DNA from: Ornithinimicrobium flavum
GTDB lineage: Bacteria > Actinomycetota > Actinomycetes > Actinomycetales > Dermatophilaceae
Direction: 5' to 3'
Length of the DNA stretch: 64,000 bases
Assembly: GCF_004526345.1 (NCBI RefSeq)
Contig: NZ_CP038213.1
Location: 3,472,001 to 3,536,000, forward strand
How positions within the stretch are numbered: position 1 is the first letter of the stretch; the number at the start of each line of letters is the position of its first letter. Made by a program: the position numbers and the translations under genes. The notes under the pieces were generated by a model. That model ran no database searches, was not told the origin of the DNA, and saw nothing but the letters and a program-made list of their open reading frames with translations. Of the stretch, positions 1 to 9,400 are shown piece by piece.

Positions 1-1302
1 GAGCCGCTGCAGCGCCCCGGCCAGCTTGTCCTCGTCCCCGGGCGACCCGGCGTGGATGGCGACCGGCAGCAGCGGCTCGGGGAGCAGCCAGGGCTCCACG
101 AGCGCGGGCCGCTCGGTGTCGGAGAGGGTGTCCGAGGTCTCGGCGCTGGCCAGCTTGGTCACGAGCACGATCTCGCCCGCGATCGCCCGTTCCCGCGGCG
201 CGGTGCCGCCGGGCACGGGGGTGCTGATCTGGCCCGGACGCTCGTCGTCGACGTCGTGACCGGGGCGACCGTCGACCTCGTGACCGACGACCCACTCCAG
301 GTGACCGCTGACGTGCAGCCTGCTGTCGGGGCGCAGGGTGCCGGAGAAGATCCGCACCAGCGAGAGCCGCCCGACGTAGGGATCGGTCGAGGTGCGGATC
401 ACCTGGGCGACCAGCGGACCGTCCGGATCGGCGGTGATCTCCCCGAAGTCCCCGCCGCCGGGGGTCATGACGGCGGGCATCCACGCCCCCTCCGGCGAGG
501 GGAAGGCGTCGACGATGAGGTCGAGCAGGGCCGGCACGCCGGTGCCGCTCGGGGGGTTGACCGGCACGATGGGGAAGAAGCGCCCGGTGGCGGTGGCCTT
601 CTGCAGGTCGGCGCGCAGCGCCCCGGTGTCGAGGTCCTCCCCGGAGAGGTAGCGGTCCAGGAGGGTCTCGTCCTCGGACTGCTCGATGATCGACTCGAGG
701 AGCTGACCCCGGGCGTCCTCGACCTCCGCCCGCTGCGCCTCGTCGAGGTCGCTGGCGCGGCCGGCCGCGTCCACGCGGGTGAGCCCGAGCAGGTCGACCA
801 CCCCGGTCAGCGCGGCGGGGCTGCCCTCGATGACCGGCAGCGACAGCGGCACGGCGTCGCCGAAGACCCGGCGGCACTCGGCGACCACGGCGTCCCAGTC
901 GGCCCTGGCCAGCTCCAGCTGGGTCACCGCCACGGCCCGGGGGATGCCCACGGCCGCGCACTCGCGCCACAGCATGCGGGTCGCCTCGTCGATGCCGCTG
1001 CCCGCCGCCACCACGAAGAGCACGGCGTCGGCCGCCCGCAGACCGGCCCGCACGTCACCGACGAAGTCAGGGCGCCCGGGGCTGTCGACCAGGGTCACCA
1101 CGGTGCCCGAGGGCTGGTGCACCGTCGTGACGGCACCGAGCTCGGTGGAGGCCGCCTCGGCCTCCTTCACGTGGCCGAGCTGGCCGGTCGCCAGCTGCTC
1201 GACGAGGGCGCTCTTGCCCGTCCCCTGCGGACCGACCAGGACCACGGTGCGGACCTGGCCGGGGCTCGAGGGGCCGGAGAACGAGGACGCGTGGCGGTTC
1301 AT
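1..1302 (-). CDS. Elongation factor G-like GTPase, C-terminus cut by window edge
   Basis: Translational GTPase of the EF-G-like (FusA2-type) group. The first 434 residues are present and the rest lies beyond position 1. I see the P-loop GPQGTGKSA at residues 24-32 and the G3-type motif DSPG at 73-76, then a long G domain and a domain II-like beta region. The switch I signature of true EF-G (RGITI) is absent, and the usual G4 NKMD is replaced by a TQLE-like stretch. Both features are typical of the paralogue, not of the essential elongation factor. The ATG at 1300-1302 is divergent from the RND pump gene. The biological role of this paralogue family is not settled. Confidence 0.85.
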   Translation of the reverse strand, partial: MNRHASSFSGPSSPGQVRTVVLVGPQGTGKSALVEQLATGQLGHVKEAEAASTELGAVTTVHQPSGTVVTLVDSPGRPDFVGDVRAGLRAADAVLFVVAAGSGIDEATRMLWRECAAVGIPRAVAVTQLELARADWDAVVAECRRVFGDAVPLSLPVIEGSPAALTGVVDLLGLTRVDAAGRASDLDEAQRAEVEDARGQLLESIIEQSEDETLLDRYLSGEDLDTGALRADLQKATATGRFFPIVPVNPPSGTGVPALLDLIVDAFPSPEGAWMPAVMTPGGGDFGEITADPDGPLVAQVIRTSTDPYVGRLSLVRIFSGTLRPDSRLHVSGHLEWVVGHEVDGRPGHDVDDERPGQISTPVPGGTAPRERAIAGEIVLVTKLASAETSDTLSDTERPALVEPWLLPEPLLPVAIHAGSPGDEDKLAGALQRL

Positions 1303-1372
1303 GCCCACAACCTACGCCTGCCTCCCACCGCCGGATGCGGGGGTCGGACCTGCTGCGACATACCCTGATCCC

Positions 1373-4300
1373 GTGTCCCGCCTCACGCTGTTCAGCGTCC
1401 GCAACCGCGCCCTCGTCGCCCTCGCCACGCTGTTCAGCATGGTGGCCGGGCTGTGGGCCGCCGGGTCACTCCCGCGCGAGCTCTTCCCCTCCCTGCAGTT
1501 CCCCGTCCTCGTGGTCGCGACGGCCTCACCGGGCGCGAGCTCCTCGGTCGTGGAGGAGCAGGTCACCCGTCCGGTCGAGACCGCGGCGCAGGGCCTGAAC
1601 AACGTCGTCGAGGTGCAGTCGACCAGCGCCGACAGCTTCTCCTCCGTCCTCGTCGAGCTCGACTACGGCACCGACCTGGGCTCGGCCCAGACCGACCTGC
1701 AGCGGGCCGTCCTCGCGCTGCCGGACCTGCCGGAGTCGGCCAACCCCCAGATCTTCGCCGGCAACCTCGACGACTTCCCCATCATCCAGCTCGCGGCCAG
1801 CGGCGGTGCGGACGGTGCGGACCTCGTCGACCGGCTGGAGCGCTTCGTGCTGCCGGAGATCGAGGACCTGCCCGGCGTGCGGTCCGCCACCCTGACCGGC
1901 GTCGCCGACCGGGTGGTGACGGTCGACCTCGACGAGAACGCCGCCCAGGAGGCCGGGGTGGGCGCCGCCGAGGTCGGCCAGGTCCTGCGGGCCAACGGCG
2001 TGATCCTGCCCGGCGGGGTGGTCGAGGGGCTCGACGGGGCCGCCGAGCTGCCGGTGCAGGTCGGCTCCCGCCTCACCTCGGTGGAGCAGGTCGAGGCGCT
2101 GCCGATGCTGACCCAGGGCACCGTGCTGGCCCGCCAGCAGGCGCAGGCCGCCAACGCGCAGGCCGAGCAGGCCACGGCGCAGGCGCAGGCCGACGCGGAG
2201 GAGGCGGCGGCCCAGCTGCCCCCGGGGGCCGAGCTGCCCGCCGCGCCCGGGGGCGAGGTGCCGACCGTGGAGGTCCCGGACATCCCCACCCTGGGCGACC
2301 TGGCGACGGTGACGCTGGAGGAGCGGGAGGCCACGGCTTACACCCGCACCAACGGGGAGCCGAGCGTCGGCATCCAGATCGTCAAGACGCCGGACGGCAA
2401 CGCGGTGGACATCTCCCAGGCGCTCGCCGACGCCACCCCCGAGCTGGAGTCGTCGCTGAGCAGCGGCTCGCTGGTGACGATCTTCGACGGCGCCCCCTTC
2501 ATCGAGAAGTCGATCGAGGACCTGGCGACCGAGGGTCTGCTCGGCCTGGGCTTCGCCGTGCTCGTCGTGCTGGTCTTCCTGCTCTCGGTCCGGCTCACCC
2601 TGGTCACCGCCCTGTCCATCCCGCTGTCGCTGCTGCTCGCGCTGGTGGGGCTGTCGGTCGCGGGCTACTCGCTCAACATCCTCACCCTGGGCGCCCTGAC
2701 GATCGCCGTCGGGCGCGTCGTCGACGACTCGATCGTGGTCATCGAGAACATCAAGCGCCACATCGCCCTGGGTGACGACCGGCGCACCGCCGTGGTCACG
2801 GCCACCGGCGAGGTCGCCGGCGCCATCACCTCCGCGACCATCTGCACGGTGGCCGTCTTCCTCCCCCTGGGCTTCGTGAGCGGACCCGTCGGCGAGCTGT
2901 TCAAGCCCTTCGCGGTGACGGTCAGCCTGGCGATGCTGGCCTCGCTGCTGGTGGCCCTGACCATCATCCCCGTCCTGGGCTACTGGTTCCTGGGCTCCTC
3001 GGCGCGGCGCGGGAAGCACCTGCGGGAGGAGGTCGCCCCCGTCGCCCCGGAGGGCGAGCAGCTGGCGGCGTCCGAGCCCGACAGCGACCTGGCCGACATC
3101 CGCACCCGCCCGGACCGCCTGCAGCGCGCCTACCTTCCCTCCCTGCGCTGGAGCCTGGCCCACCCGTGGGTCACGCTGGCGCTGGCCGGCGCCCTGCTGG
3201 CGGGCACCGGCTGGGCCGCCACCCAGATGCGCACCGACTTCATCGGCGACTCCGGCGAGAACACGCTCCAGGCGACCCTGAGCCTGCCCACCGGCACCAC
3301 CCTGCAGGACACCGACGAGCAGGCCCGGGTCGTGGAGGACTGGCTGTCCGGACGGGACGAGGTCGAGGCCTACCAGGCGACGGTGGGCAGCTCCGGCGGG
3401 ATCGAGGCCGTCTTCACGGGTGCGTCGGCGAGCCGGGCGACCTTCGCCCTCACCCTGGCGCCGGACGTCAGCGGCCGGGAGTTCGGCGACGAGCTGACCG
3501 CCGCCATCGAGCCCGAGCTGCCCGAGGGGAGCAGCTTCACCGCGACCGCCGGGCAGGCGGGCGGGCCCACCGGCAGCGGCCTGGAGATCCGGGTGCAGGC
3601 GCAGGACGCCGAGGACCTGCGCGCCACCACCCAGCAGGTCAACCAGCTGATGCGCGACGCCGGGGCGGCCGACGTCACCGACTCCCTCAGCGACACCGTG
3701 CCGGCGCTGCGGGTGGACGTGGACCGGGCCGCTGCGGCCGAGGTGGGGCTCGCGGAGGCCCAGCTGGGTCAGGTGGTGCAGGCCGCGACCACCGGGGCCA
3801 CCGTCGGGCGGGTCGAGTTCGACAACCGCCTGATCGACGTCGTCGTGCACCACCGGGACGCCCCTGACGTCACCGCGCTGGAGGACCTCCAGGTCGCGGT
3901 GGACGCCGAGGGGGAGCCGGTGCGCCTCGGCGACGTGGCCCAGCTGGAGCGGACCGAGGAGGCGGTGAGCACCACCCGTATCGACGGGCTCCGGGCCGCC
4001 ACCGTCACCGGCCGCTCCACCGGTGACGACCTCACCGCCGTCACGAACGACCTCCGCGAGCGGGTCGACGCGCTGGAGCTGCCCGAGGGGGTGCAGGTCG
4101 ACATCGGAGGGGTGAGCGCCGACCAGCAGGAGGCGTTCTCCGCGCTGGGGCTGGCGCTGCTGGCCGCGGTGGCCCGTCGTCTACCTGGTCATGGTCGCGA
4201 CCTTCAACTCGCTGGTCCAGCCGCTCATCCTGCTGGTCTCCGTGCCGTTCGCGGCCACCGGGTCCATCGCGGCGCTGCTGCTGACCGGGAAGGCTCTGGA

Positions 4301-4658
4301 CGTCACCGCCCTCATCGGTTTCCTCATGCTCATCGGGGTCGTCGTCACCAACGCGATCGTCCTCATCGACCTGGTGAACCAGTACCGCGCCCGGGGGCTC
4401 CCCCGGTCCGAGGCGCTCTACGAGGGGGCCCGCCACCGGCTCCGCCCGATCGTCATGACCGCGGCGGCCACCATCCTGGCCCTGCTGCCGATGGCGGTCG
4501 CGCTCACGGGGGGCAGCGCCTTCATCTCCCAGCCGCTGGCGATCGTCGTCATCGGCGGGCTGCTGTCCTCCACCCTGCTGACGCTGCTGCTCGTCCCCGT
4601 CCTCTACGAGCTGGTCGAGCGCGGCACGGCCCGGCTGAGCCGGGGCCGCGCCGGCTGA
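1373..4658 (+). CDS. RND-family efflux transporter (AcrB/SwrC-like), frameshifted near 4172
   Basis: Proton-driven RND (HAE1/AcrB-like) exporter of about 1094 residues if repaired. A GTG start directly precedes the first membrane helix. The segment near 2700-2750 holds the VVDDSIVVIEN motif of TM4 with the paired aspartates used for proton relay. Residues about 249-310 form an Ala/Gln/Glu-rich insertion that should be coiled coil. The frame breaks around 4172-4175: after LLAAVA the continuing VVYLVMVATF helix and the last five helices are one frame over, which fits one extra C in a C run. All parts of the family are present, so I read this as a sequence error or a very recent mutation. The stop lies 3 bases from the convergent zwf stop. 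Confidence 0.85.
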
Positions 4659-4661
4659 GGG

Positions 4662-6026
4662 TCACCAGCCGGCGGGGCCTGCGGAGCCCGCGGCATACTC
4701 GTCCATCGGCACCTTGCCCTGGCGCCACGCCGCGAGCACCGGCTCCACGATGCGCCACAGCTCCTCCGCCTCGTCACCGCGGATGGTCATGAGTGGGTCA
4801 CCGTCGAGGATGGCGCCCAGCACCTCGCCGTAGGGCAGCATCCGCGGCTGGCCGAGGGTCGCGACCAGCTCCTTCTGCTCCAGCTCGAAGGGGTCCCCCT
4901 CGGCGTTCATCGACAGGTCCAGCGCGACGGCGCCTGGCTTGATCTGCAGGATGAGGCGGTCCGGGCCGGAGGGCGGGCGGAAGCCGTCCGGGATGTGCGG
5001 CGGCTCCCGGAAGAAGACCTCCACCTGCTTGTTGTCCTTCCCGATCGCCTTGCCGGACCGCAGGACGAAGGGGACACCGGCCCACCGGGCGTTCTCCAGC
5101 TGCACCGTGAGCTGGGCCAGGGTCTCGGTCTCGCGCTCGGGGTCCACCCCTTCCTCCGCCACGTAGTCGGGCACGTCGCGCTCCCCGATCCGGCCACCGG
5201 TGTAGCGGGCGCGGCGGGAGGCGATGACCGGGTCCCGCTGCCACGGCTGCGTGGCCCGCAGCGCCTGGGCCTTGAGCGAGCGCACCTCCTCCGCGTCCAT
5301 CGTCGCCGGGGCCTCCATGGCGAAGAACGCCAGGATCTCCAGCAGGTGGGACTGGATCATGTCCAGCAGCAGCGCGGCCTTGTCGTAGTAGCCCGCCCGT
5401 CCCTCCAGTGCCAGGGTCTCGTCGTAGGTGATCTCGACGCGCTCGATGTGCTCGTGGGACCAGATGGGCTGCAGGACCCGGTTGGCGAAGCGGATGCCGA
5501 CGATGTTGAGGATCGTGTTGACCCCCAGGAAGTGGTCGATCCGGAAGATGTCGGTCTCGGGCACCACCCGCAGCAGCTGGGCGTTGAGCTCCTGGGCCGT
5601 CGCCAGGTCGCTGCCGAAGGGCTTCTCCAGCGCCAGCCGCGTGCCGCGGGGCACCCCGATGTCCTCCAGCAGGGCGCACACCTGCACCGTCACCGCCGGC
5701 GGGAGGGCGAAGTAGATGACCAGCCGCTCGCCGCAGGTCCCGAGCAGCTCGCGCATCTGCTCCCGGTCCAGCGCGTCCGCCCGGACGTAGCTGGTGTCCG
5801 ACACCAGCCGCTCGACGCGCTCCCGGTCCAGGTCGGCCTCGCCGAGGGCGTCGCACACGCGCTGCCGCCAGGCGTCCGGGGCCAGCTCGTTGCGGTCCGC
5901 CCCGACCACGCGGACCCGGCGCCCGGGCTCCTCGCGCAGCAGGGTGCCGAGGCCGGGCAGCAGCAGCCGCCGGGTGAGGTCACCGGAGGCACCCAGGATG
6001 AGCAGGGTCGTGGACGAGTCGGTCAT
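4662..6026 (-). CDS. zwf: Glucose-6-phosphate dehydrogenase, divergent active-site lysine
   Basis: NADP(H)-linked oxidation of glucose 6-phosphate to 6-phosphogluconolactone, the entry step of the oxidative pentose phosphate pathway. It has 454 residues. The N-terminal Rossmann motif GASGDLTRR is at 12-20, EKPFG at 134-138, and the catalytic RIDHFLG block at 162-168. In the family signature DHYLGKE a lysine that contacts the substrate phosphate follows the glycine; here it is Val169 (DHFLGVN). The rest of the fold, including the C-terminal LQIKPG region, looks intact. The ATG at 6026 is chosen because the fold begins eight residues later; an upstream in-frame start would add an arginine-rich tail. 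It is monocistronic. The fold is certain, the exact substrate less so. Confidence 0.85.
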   Translation of the reverse strand: MTDSSTTLLILGASGDLTRRLLLPGLGTLLREEPGRRVRVVGADRNELAPDAWRQRVCDALGEADLDRERVERLVSDTSYVRADALDREQMRELLGTCGERLVIYFALPPAVTVQVCALLEDIGVPRGTRLALEKPFGSDLATAQELNAQLLRVVPETDIFRIDHFLGVNTILNIVGIRFANRVLQPIWSHEHIERVEITYDETLALEGRAGYYDKAALLLDMIQSHLLEILAFFAMEAPATMDAEEVRSLKAQALRATQPWQRDPVIASRRARYTGGRIGERDVPDYVAEEGVDPERETETLAQLTVQLENARWAGVPFVLRSGKAIGKDNKQVEVFFREPPHIPDGFRPPSGPDRLILQIKPGAVALDLSMNAEGDPFELEQKELVATLGQPRMLPYGEVLGAILDGDPLMTIRGDEAEELWRIVEPVLAAWRQGKVPMDEYAAGSAGPAGW

Positions 6027-6103
6027 GCGGCCAGGGTATGCGGTGCCTCCCCGGCGGGCGGGCACGCGGGGCCCGGTCGGGCCGGACGTAGACTGGGCGG
6101 ATC

Positions 6104-6604
6104 GTGAGCGCCGCACCGTCCTGGGGCCCGGGAGACATCGCCCTGGGCCTGTTCCTCTTCCTCTTCGTCGGGGCGATGGCCCGTGGACAGGCGATCTACT
6201 GGCTGGCCCGGGTGGTCACCGACCGGGTCATGGCGACCGGGGAGCCCGGCCCCGGGTGGCGCCGACGGGTCCACCGCTGGCTGCACAGCGACGGCGTCGC
6301 CCAGGGTCGGCGGTCCCTGGCCCGCTGGGGCTGGCCGCTGGTGCCGTTCGCGTACCTCACGGTGGGGTTCCAGTCGATGGTGATGGCCGCGGCCGGGATG
6401 GTCCGGATGCCGGTGCTCACCTACACGCTCGCCCAGGTCCCGGGCTCGATCGCGTGGGCGGTCATCTACAGCACGGTCGGCTTCGCCTTCTGGGGCGCGT
6501 TCTTCGCGGCGCTGCAGGGCAACCCGGTGTGGCTGCTGCTCCTCCTGGCCGGGATCGGGCTCGTCGTCGTCGCGCTCCGCGCCGCCCGCCGCCGCCGGGC
6601 CTGA
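6104..6604 (+). CDS. Small VTT/DedA-like membrane protein
   Basis: A 166-residue integral membrane protein with a GTG start. I see hydrophobic segments near residues 8-25, a central polar loop with Arg/His-rich residues, then helices around 75-95, 100-125 and 140-160, and an Arg-rich tail. The pattern of an RxG-x-x-Y helix followed by a long VPGSIAWAVIY segment resembles DedA/SNARE-associated (VTT) proteins, but it is shorter than the usual 200-220 residues and I cannot point to a definite family signature. It is transcribed away from zwf and convergent with the MFS gene, 4 bases away. Function unknown. Confidence 0.6.
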   Translation: MSAAPSWGPGDIALGLFLFLFVGAMARGQAIYWLARVVTDRVMATGEPGPGWRRRVHRWLHSDGVAQGRRSLARWGWPLVPFAYLTVGFQSMVMAAAGMVRMPVLTYTLAQVPGSIAWAVIYSTVGFAFWGAFFAALQGNPVWLLLLLAGIGLVVVALRAARRRRA

Positions 6605-6608
6605 GGCG

Positions 6609-7805
6609 TCATACCGCTCGCGCCGGGGTGCCCCGGCCACGGTGCCGCACGAGCAGCGAGACCCCGAGGACGAGGAGTCCGCCCAGGGAGAGGCCCGCAC
6701 CGACCAGGGCGGGCGCGCGGTAGCCGTACCCCGCGGTGATGACCAGGCCCCCCACCCAGGCCCCCAGGGCGTTGGCGAGGTTGAGGGCGGAGTGGTTCAT
6801 CGCGGCCCCAAGCGTGCGGGCCGCCCCCGCGACCGCCATGAGGCGCAGCTGCAGCGCCACCACCCAGGCGGAGCTGCACAGGCCCACGACCGCCACGGCG
6901 AGCACGGCCGGCACCGGCTCCAGGGACGCCCAGACGAAGGCGAGCAGGGCCGCCGCGGAGCCGAGCCCCATGATCACCAGGGTGCGCAGCACCGACCAGT
7001 CCCCCAGCCGCCCGCCCAGCCAGGTGCCGACGATGGAGACGAGCCCGTAGACCAGCAGGTAGACCGGCACCCATGCCTGGTCGAGCCCGGTGACCTCGGT
7101 GAGGGTGGGGGCGATGTAGGAGTACATCGCGAACATCCCGCCGAAGCCCACCGCACCGACGAGCATGGTGAGCCAGAACTGCAGGTTGGCGAAGGCCCCG
7201 ACCTCGGTCCGCCACGAGTGCGCGCGGTCCCCCGGACGCCACGGCACCCAGCGCAGGACCAGGACGGCGGTCAGCACCCCGATCGCGGCGACCGCCCAGT
7301 AGGCGACCCGCCAGCCCAGCACCTGCCCCGCCCAGGTGCCCAGCGGCACACCCGCGACCATGGCGAGCGGGATACCGAGCATGACGGTGCCCACGGCGCG
7401 CCCGCCCTGGCCGGGCGGGGCCAGGGCCACCGCGATGAGGGCCGCCAGCCCGAAGAACCCGCCGTGCGGCAGTCCGGACACGAAGCGCGCCAGGACCAGG
7501 CTCGGGTGGTCGGGGGCGAGCGCGGCGGCGGCGTTGCCCAGGGCGAAGACCACCATGAGCACCACGAGGACGGTCCGCTTCGGGGCCCGGGCCGCGCCCA
7601 GCGCGACCAGCGGGGAGCCCACGACGACGCCGAGCGCGTAGGCGGAGATGGTGTCGGCGGCCCGGGGCACGGAGACGCCGAGCCCGTCCGCGATCTGGGG
7701 CAGCAGGCCCATCGTGACGAACTCGGTGACGCCGATCCCCACCCCACCCAGGACGAGCGCGGCGAAGGCGAGGGCGCGGGCCCGGGGGGTGAGGGTGGTG
7801 GACAT
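6609..7805 (-). CDS. MFS transporter, AraJ/Cmx-type drug or sugar exporter
   Basis: Twelve-helix major facilitator of 398 residues. The N-terminal segment VGIGVTEFVTMGLLPQIADGL is characteristic of the AraJ/YdhP group of the DHA1 family (arabinose efflux, chloramphenicol exporters). The inter-helix motif after TM2 (GAARAPKR) is a weak form of the MFS A-motif. ATG at 7805 gives the usual family N-terminus. The gene follows the sortase gene in the same direction with a 32-base gap, so co-transcription is possible but no shared function is evident. The substrate cannot be predicted from sequence alone. Confidence 0.8.
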   Translation of the reverse strand: MSTTLTPRARALAFAALVLGGVGIGVTEFVTMGLLPQIADGLGVSVPRAADTISAYALGVVVGSPLVALGAARAPKRTVLVVLMVVFALGNAAAALAPDHPSLVLARFVSGLPHGGFFGLAALIAVALAPPGQGGRAVGTVMLGIPLAMVAGVPLGTWAGQVLGWRVAYWAVAAIGVLTAVLVLRWVPWRPGDRAHSWRTEVGAFANLQFWLTMLVGAVGFGGMFAMYSYIAPTLTEVTGLDQAWVPVYLLVYGLVSIVGTWLGGRLGDWSVLRTLVIMGLGSAAALLAFVWASLEPVPAVLAVAVVGLCSSAWVVALQLRLMAVAGAARTLGAAMNHSALNLANALGAWVGGLVITAGYGYRAPALVGAGLSLGGLLVLGVSLLVRHRGRGTPARAV

Positions 7806-7837
7806 CGGCGCCCAGCGTACGCCCGGCGGCCCGCCTC

Positions 7838-8425
7838 CTACCCCGTGCGCTCCTCGGCGATCGCGACGAAGTTGGCCCGGCTGTGCCCGTCGGACCGGAA
7901 GCCGAGGGAGTCGTCGCAGGTGATGAGCGCGATTCGGGCCACGTCCTTCTGGTTGCCCCACACGGCCGGCGCGCGCTGCAGGCCCTCCTTGGACATCTGC
8001 TGGGTCTGGGTGATGACGAACTCCCGCGTCTCACCGTTGCCGTAGCCGACGGTGACGAGATCACCCTCGGTGACCTCAGGCAGGTCGTAGAAGACGTCGG
8101 GCTCGTCGTCGTAGACCACAGGGCCGGCGATCACGGCCGTGCCGACCTGGCCGGGGACCACCCGCCCGGACCCCACGTGCCAGATGGCGTCGCCGGGCTC
8201 GGGGTCGATCGTGCCCTGCGGCGTCAGGCCCTCCGGGCTGATCGGCTCCCGGTCCAGACCGGCGGCCTCGACGCTGACCCAGCTGGGTGCGTCGAGACCG
8301 TCGGCGGTGACCGGTCGACCCGAGGTCCCCTCCAACGCCCCGACGGCCTGCACCGTCAGCGTGCTCACGCCGAGCGTCGCGACGAGCAGTCCGGTCGGGA
8401 CGAGGAGGCGGGGACCTCGGGTCAT
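7838..8425 (-). CDS. Class E/F-type sortase-like protein lacking the catalytic histidine
   Basis: Membrane-anchored sortase-like protein, 195 residues, with one N-terminal hydrophobic segment (about 8-30) that would place the domain outside the cell. The sortase core runs from about 75 to 192: GTAVIAG at 95-101, a VFYDL block at 111-115, the catalytic-cysteine strand LITC with Cys170, and Arg183 in HSRANFV. In active class E/F sortases the IAG strand is followed by the catalytic His (IAGHV); here residue 102 is Pro (IAGPV). The Cys and Arg are kept. It may be a pseudo-sortase, or it may use another base. The neighbour is a surface-protein gene whose own sorting signal is also atypical. Confidence 0.75.
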   Translation of the reverse strand: MTRGPRLLVPTGLLVATLGVSTLTVQAVGALEGTSGRPVTADGLDAPSWVSVEAAGLDREPISPEGLTPQGTIDPEPGDAIWHVGSGRVVPGQVGTAVIAGPVVYDDEPDVFYDLPEVTEGDLVTVGYGNGETREFVITQTQQMSKEGLQRAPAVWGNQKDVARIALITCDDSLGFRSDGHSRANFVAIAEERTG

Positions 8426-8478
8426 CGGGTCAACCTGTCTGCGGTATGCCGCCGGGCGGGCCCGGCGGGTCGGTCAGG

Positions 8479-9107
8479 TCAGTGGGCGCCGCCCTCGCGG
8501 CGGCGCATCGCGAAACCGGTCGCTCCGGCGCCGGCGAGCACGAGGGCCGCACCACCCAGGAGGGCCATGTTCGGGCCGGAGGTGCTGCGTCCGTCGGTCT
8601 CCACGGGGGGACCGGTCGGCTCCTCGGTCCCCGTGGGCCCGTCCGTCGGCTCCTCGGTGGGCTCCTCGGTGGGCTCCTCGGTGGGCTCCTCCGTGGGCTC
8701 CTCGGTGGGCTCCTCCGTCGGCTCGGTGCCGCCGTCACCCCCCTGGCAGAGCATCACGTGGGTGATGTTGCCGTCACGCTCGGCCTCGTAGACGTTCTCC
8801 TCGCCGTAGCCCCTCCACTCGAAGCCCTCCTCGTCGTTCGCGACCTTGAGGACGACCAGGAGCCAGTCGTTGTCCCCCTCGAGGTAACCGCTCCAGGAGC
8901 CCTCGTCGAAGTAGACGGCGGTCTGGTGCCCTGGAGCTCGCTGGGGGTGCAGCTGACGTTGGTGTAGCCCTCGGCGATGAGCCCTTCGTGCCAGGAGTCG
9001 CTGAAGGGCGGGTGCTCGAGGGCGAGGGCGGGGCTGGCGGCGGCCATCAGGACCGCGGCAGCACCGGCCCCGGCCGCGAGGGCACGCAGGGTGTGGTTGC
9101 GGCGCAT
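8479..9107 (-). CDS. Secreted cell-surface protein with PTEE repeats and a C-terminal anchor, frameshifted
   Basis: Secreted wall-associated protein of about 209 residues after repair. It has an N-terminal signal peptide (Arg-rich start, Ala-rich core, ending near ASPALALE) and a short extracellular domain. Then come six Thr-Glu-Glu-Pro units and a C-terminal hydrophobic helix followed by RRREGGAH. This is the build of a sortase substrate, but no LPXTG is present before the helix; the nearest text is PPVETDG. The frame breaks near 8929-8931, where one C seems missing from a CCC run: the signal peptide is in one frame and the repeat and anchor in another. A good ribosome site (AAAGGA) lies 6 bases before the ATG. 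It sits next to the sortase-like gene. Confidence 0.7.
8648..8719 (-). repeat. Six tandem 12-bp units encoding Thr-Glu-Glu-Pro
   Basis: Six consecutive copies of a 12-base unit (plus-strand form GGCTCCTCGGTG with third-position changes) encode a PTEE spacer in the surface protein. Such acidic Pro/Thr repeats usually bridge the peptidoglycan layer. The copy number may vary between strains by slippage. Confidence 0.9.
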
Positions 9108-9288
9108 GTCTGTTTCCTTTCGGGAGGACGCAGAGTCGTTCCCTGGGTCTACGGTCGGTCCGTCGGCCGCCAGTCACACCAGTCACAAACGACACATATG
9201 TAACTCCCGACGCTTGTGCACCGTAGCCGGTCAGCACCGGCCCAGCCACCACCGCCCCGGCGTGTCCCGGGAGTATCCCTGTGCGTGA
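9108..9288 (-). promoter_or_regulatory. Leader and probable promoter region of the PTEE surface protein
   Basis: Part of the longest gap in the window (9108-9400). It is less GC-rich than the flanks. It contains two direct copies of CCAGTCACA (9171-9188 region), the palindrome ACATATGT at 9194-9201, and the AAAGGA ribosome site of the surface protein gene. No gene is apparent. The GTCACA/TGTGAC hexamer also recurs in the inverted repeat just upstream, which suggests a shared regulator. I do not recognise the factor. Confidence 0.4.
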
Positions 9289-9334
9289 CTCTTGTGTCAC
9301 ATTCATCGCCCTGACGATCGATGTGACACAAGAG
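9289..9334. promoter_or_regulatory. 14-bp perfect inverted repeat with 18-nt spacer
   Basis: CTCTTGTGTCACAT at 9289-9302 is matched exactly by ATGTGACACAAGAG at 9321-9334. Each arm contains TGTGTCACA or its complement, itself a near-palindrome. The element lies 67 bases after the stop of the HprK-like/PqqD-like gene and about 180 bases before the surface protein gene, both on the minus strand. No T-run follows either arm, so a double operator is at least as likely as a terminator. Confidence 0.6.
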
Positions 9335-9400
9335 CAGCGCATCCATGCGGGGCCCTACCGCCAGGAGGGGCGGAACGGTCACGATGCTCAGCCGGGAGGC

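Noticed and set aside
1526..3853. Long open frame antisense to the RND pump (775 codons)
   Set aside because: Shadow of the GC-rich codon pattern. The opposite strand encodes a full RND transporter with recognisable motifs.
8648..8719. Regular 12-bp repeats considered as a CRISPR-like array
   Set aside because: No spacers, no cas genes; the unit encodes a Thr-Glu-Glu-Pro spacer.
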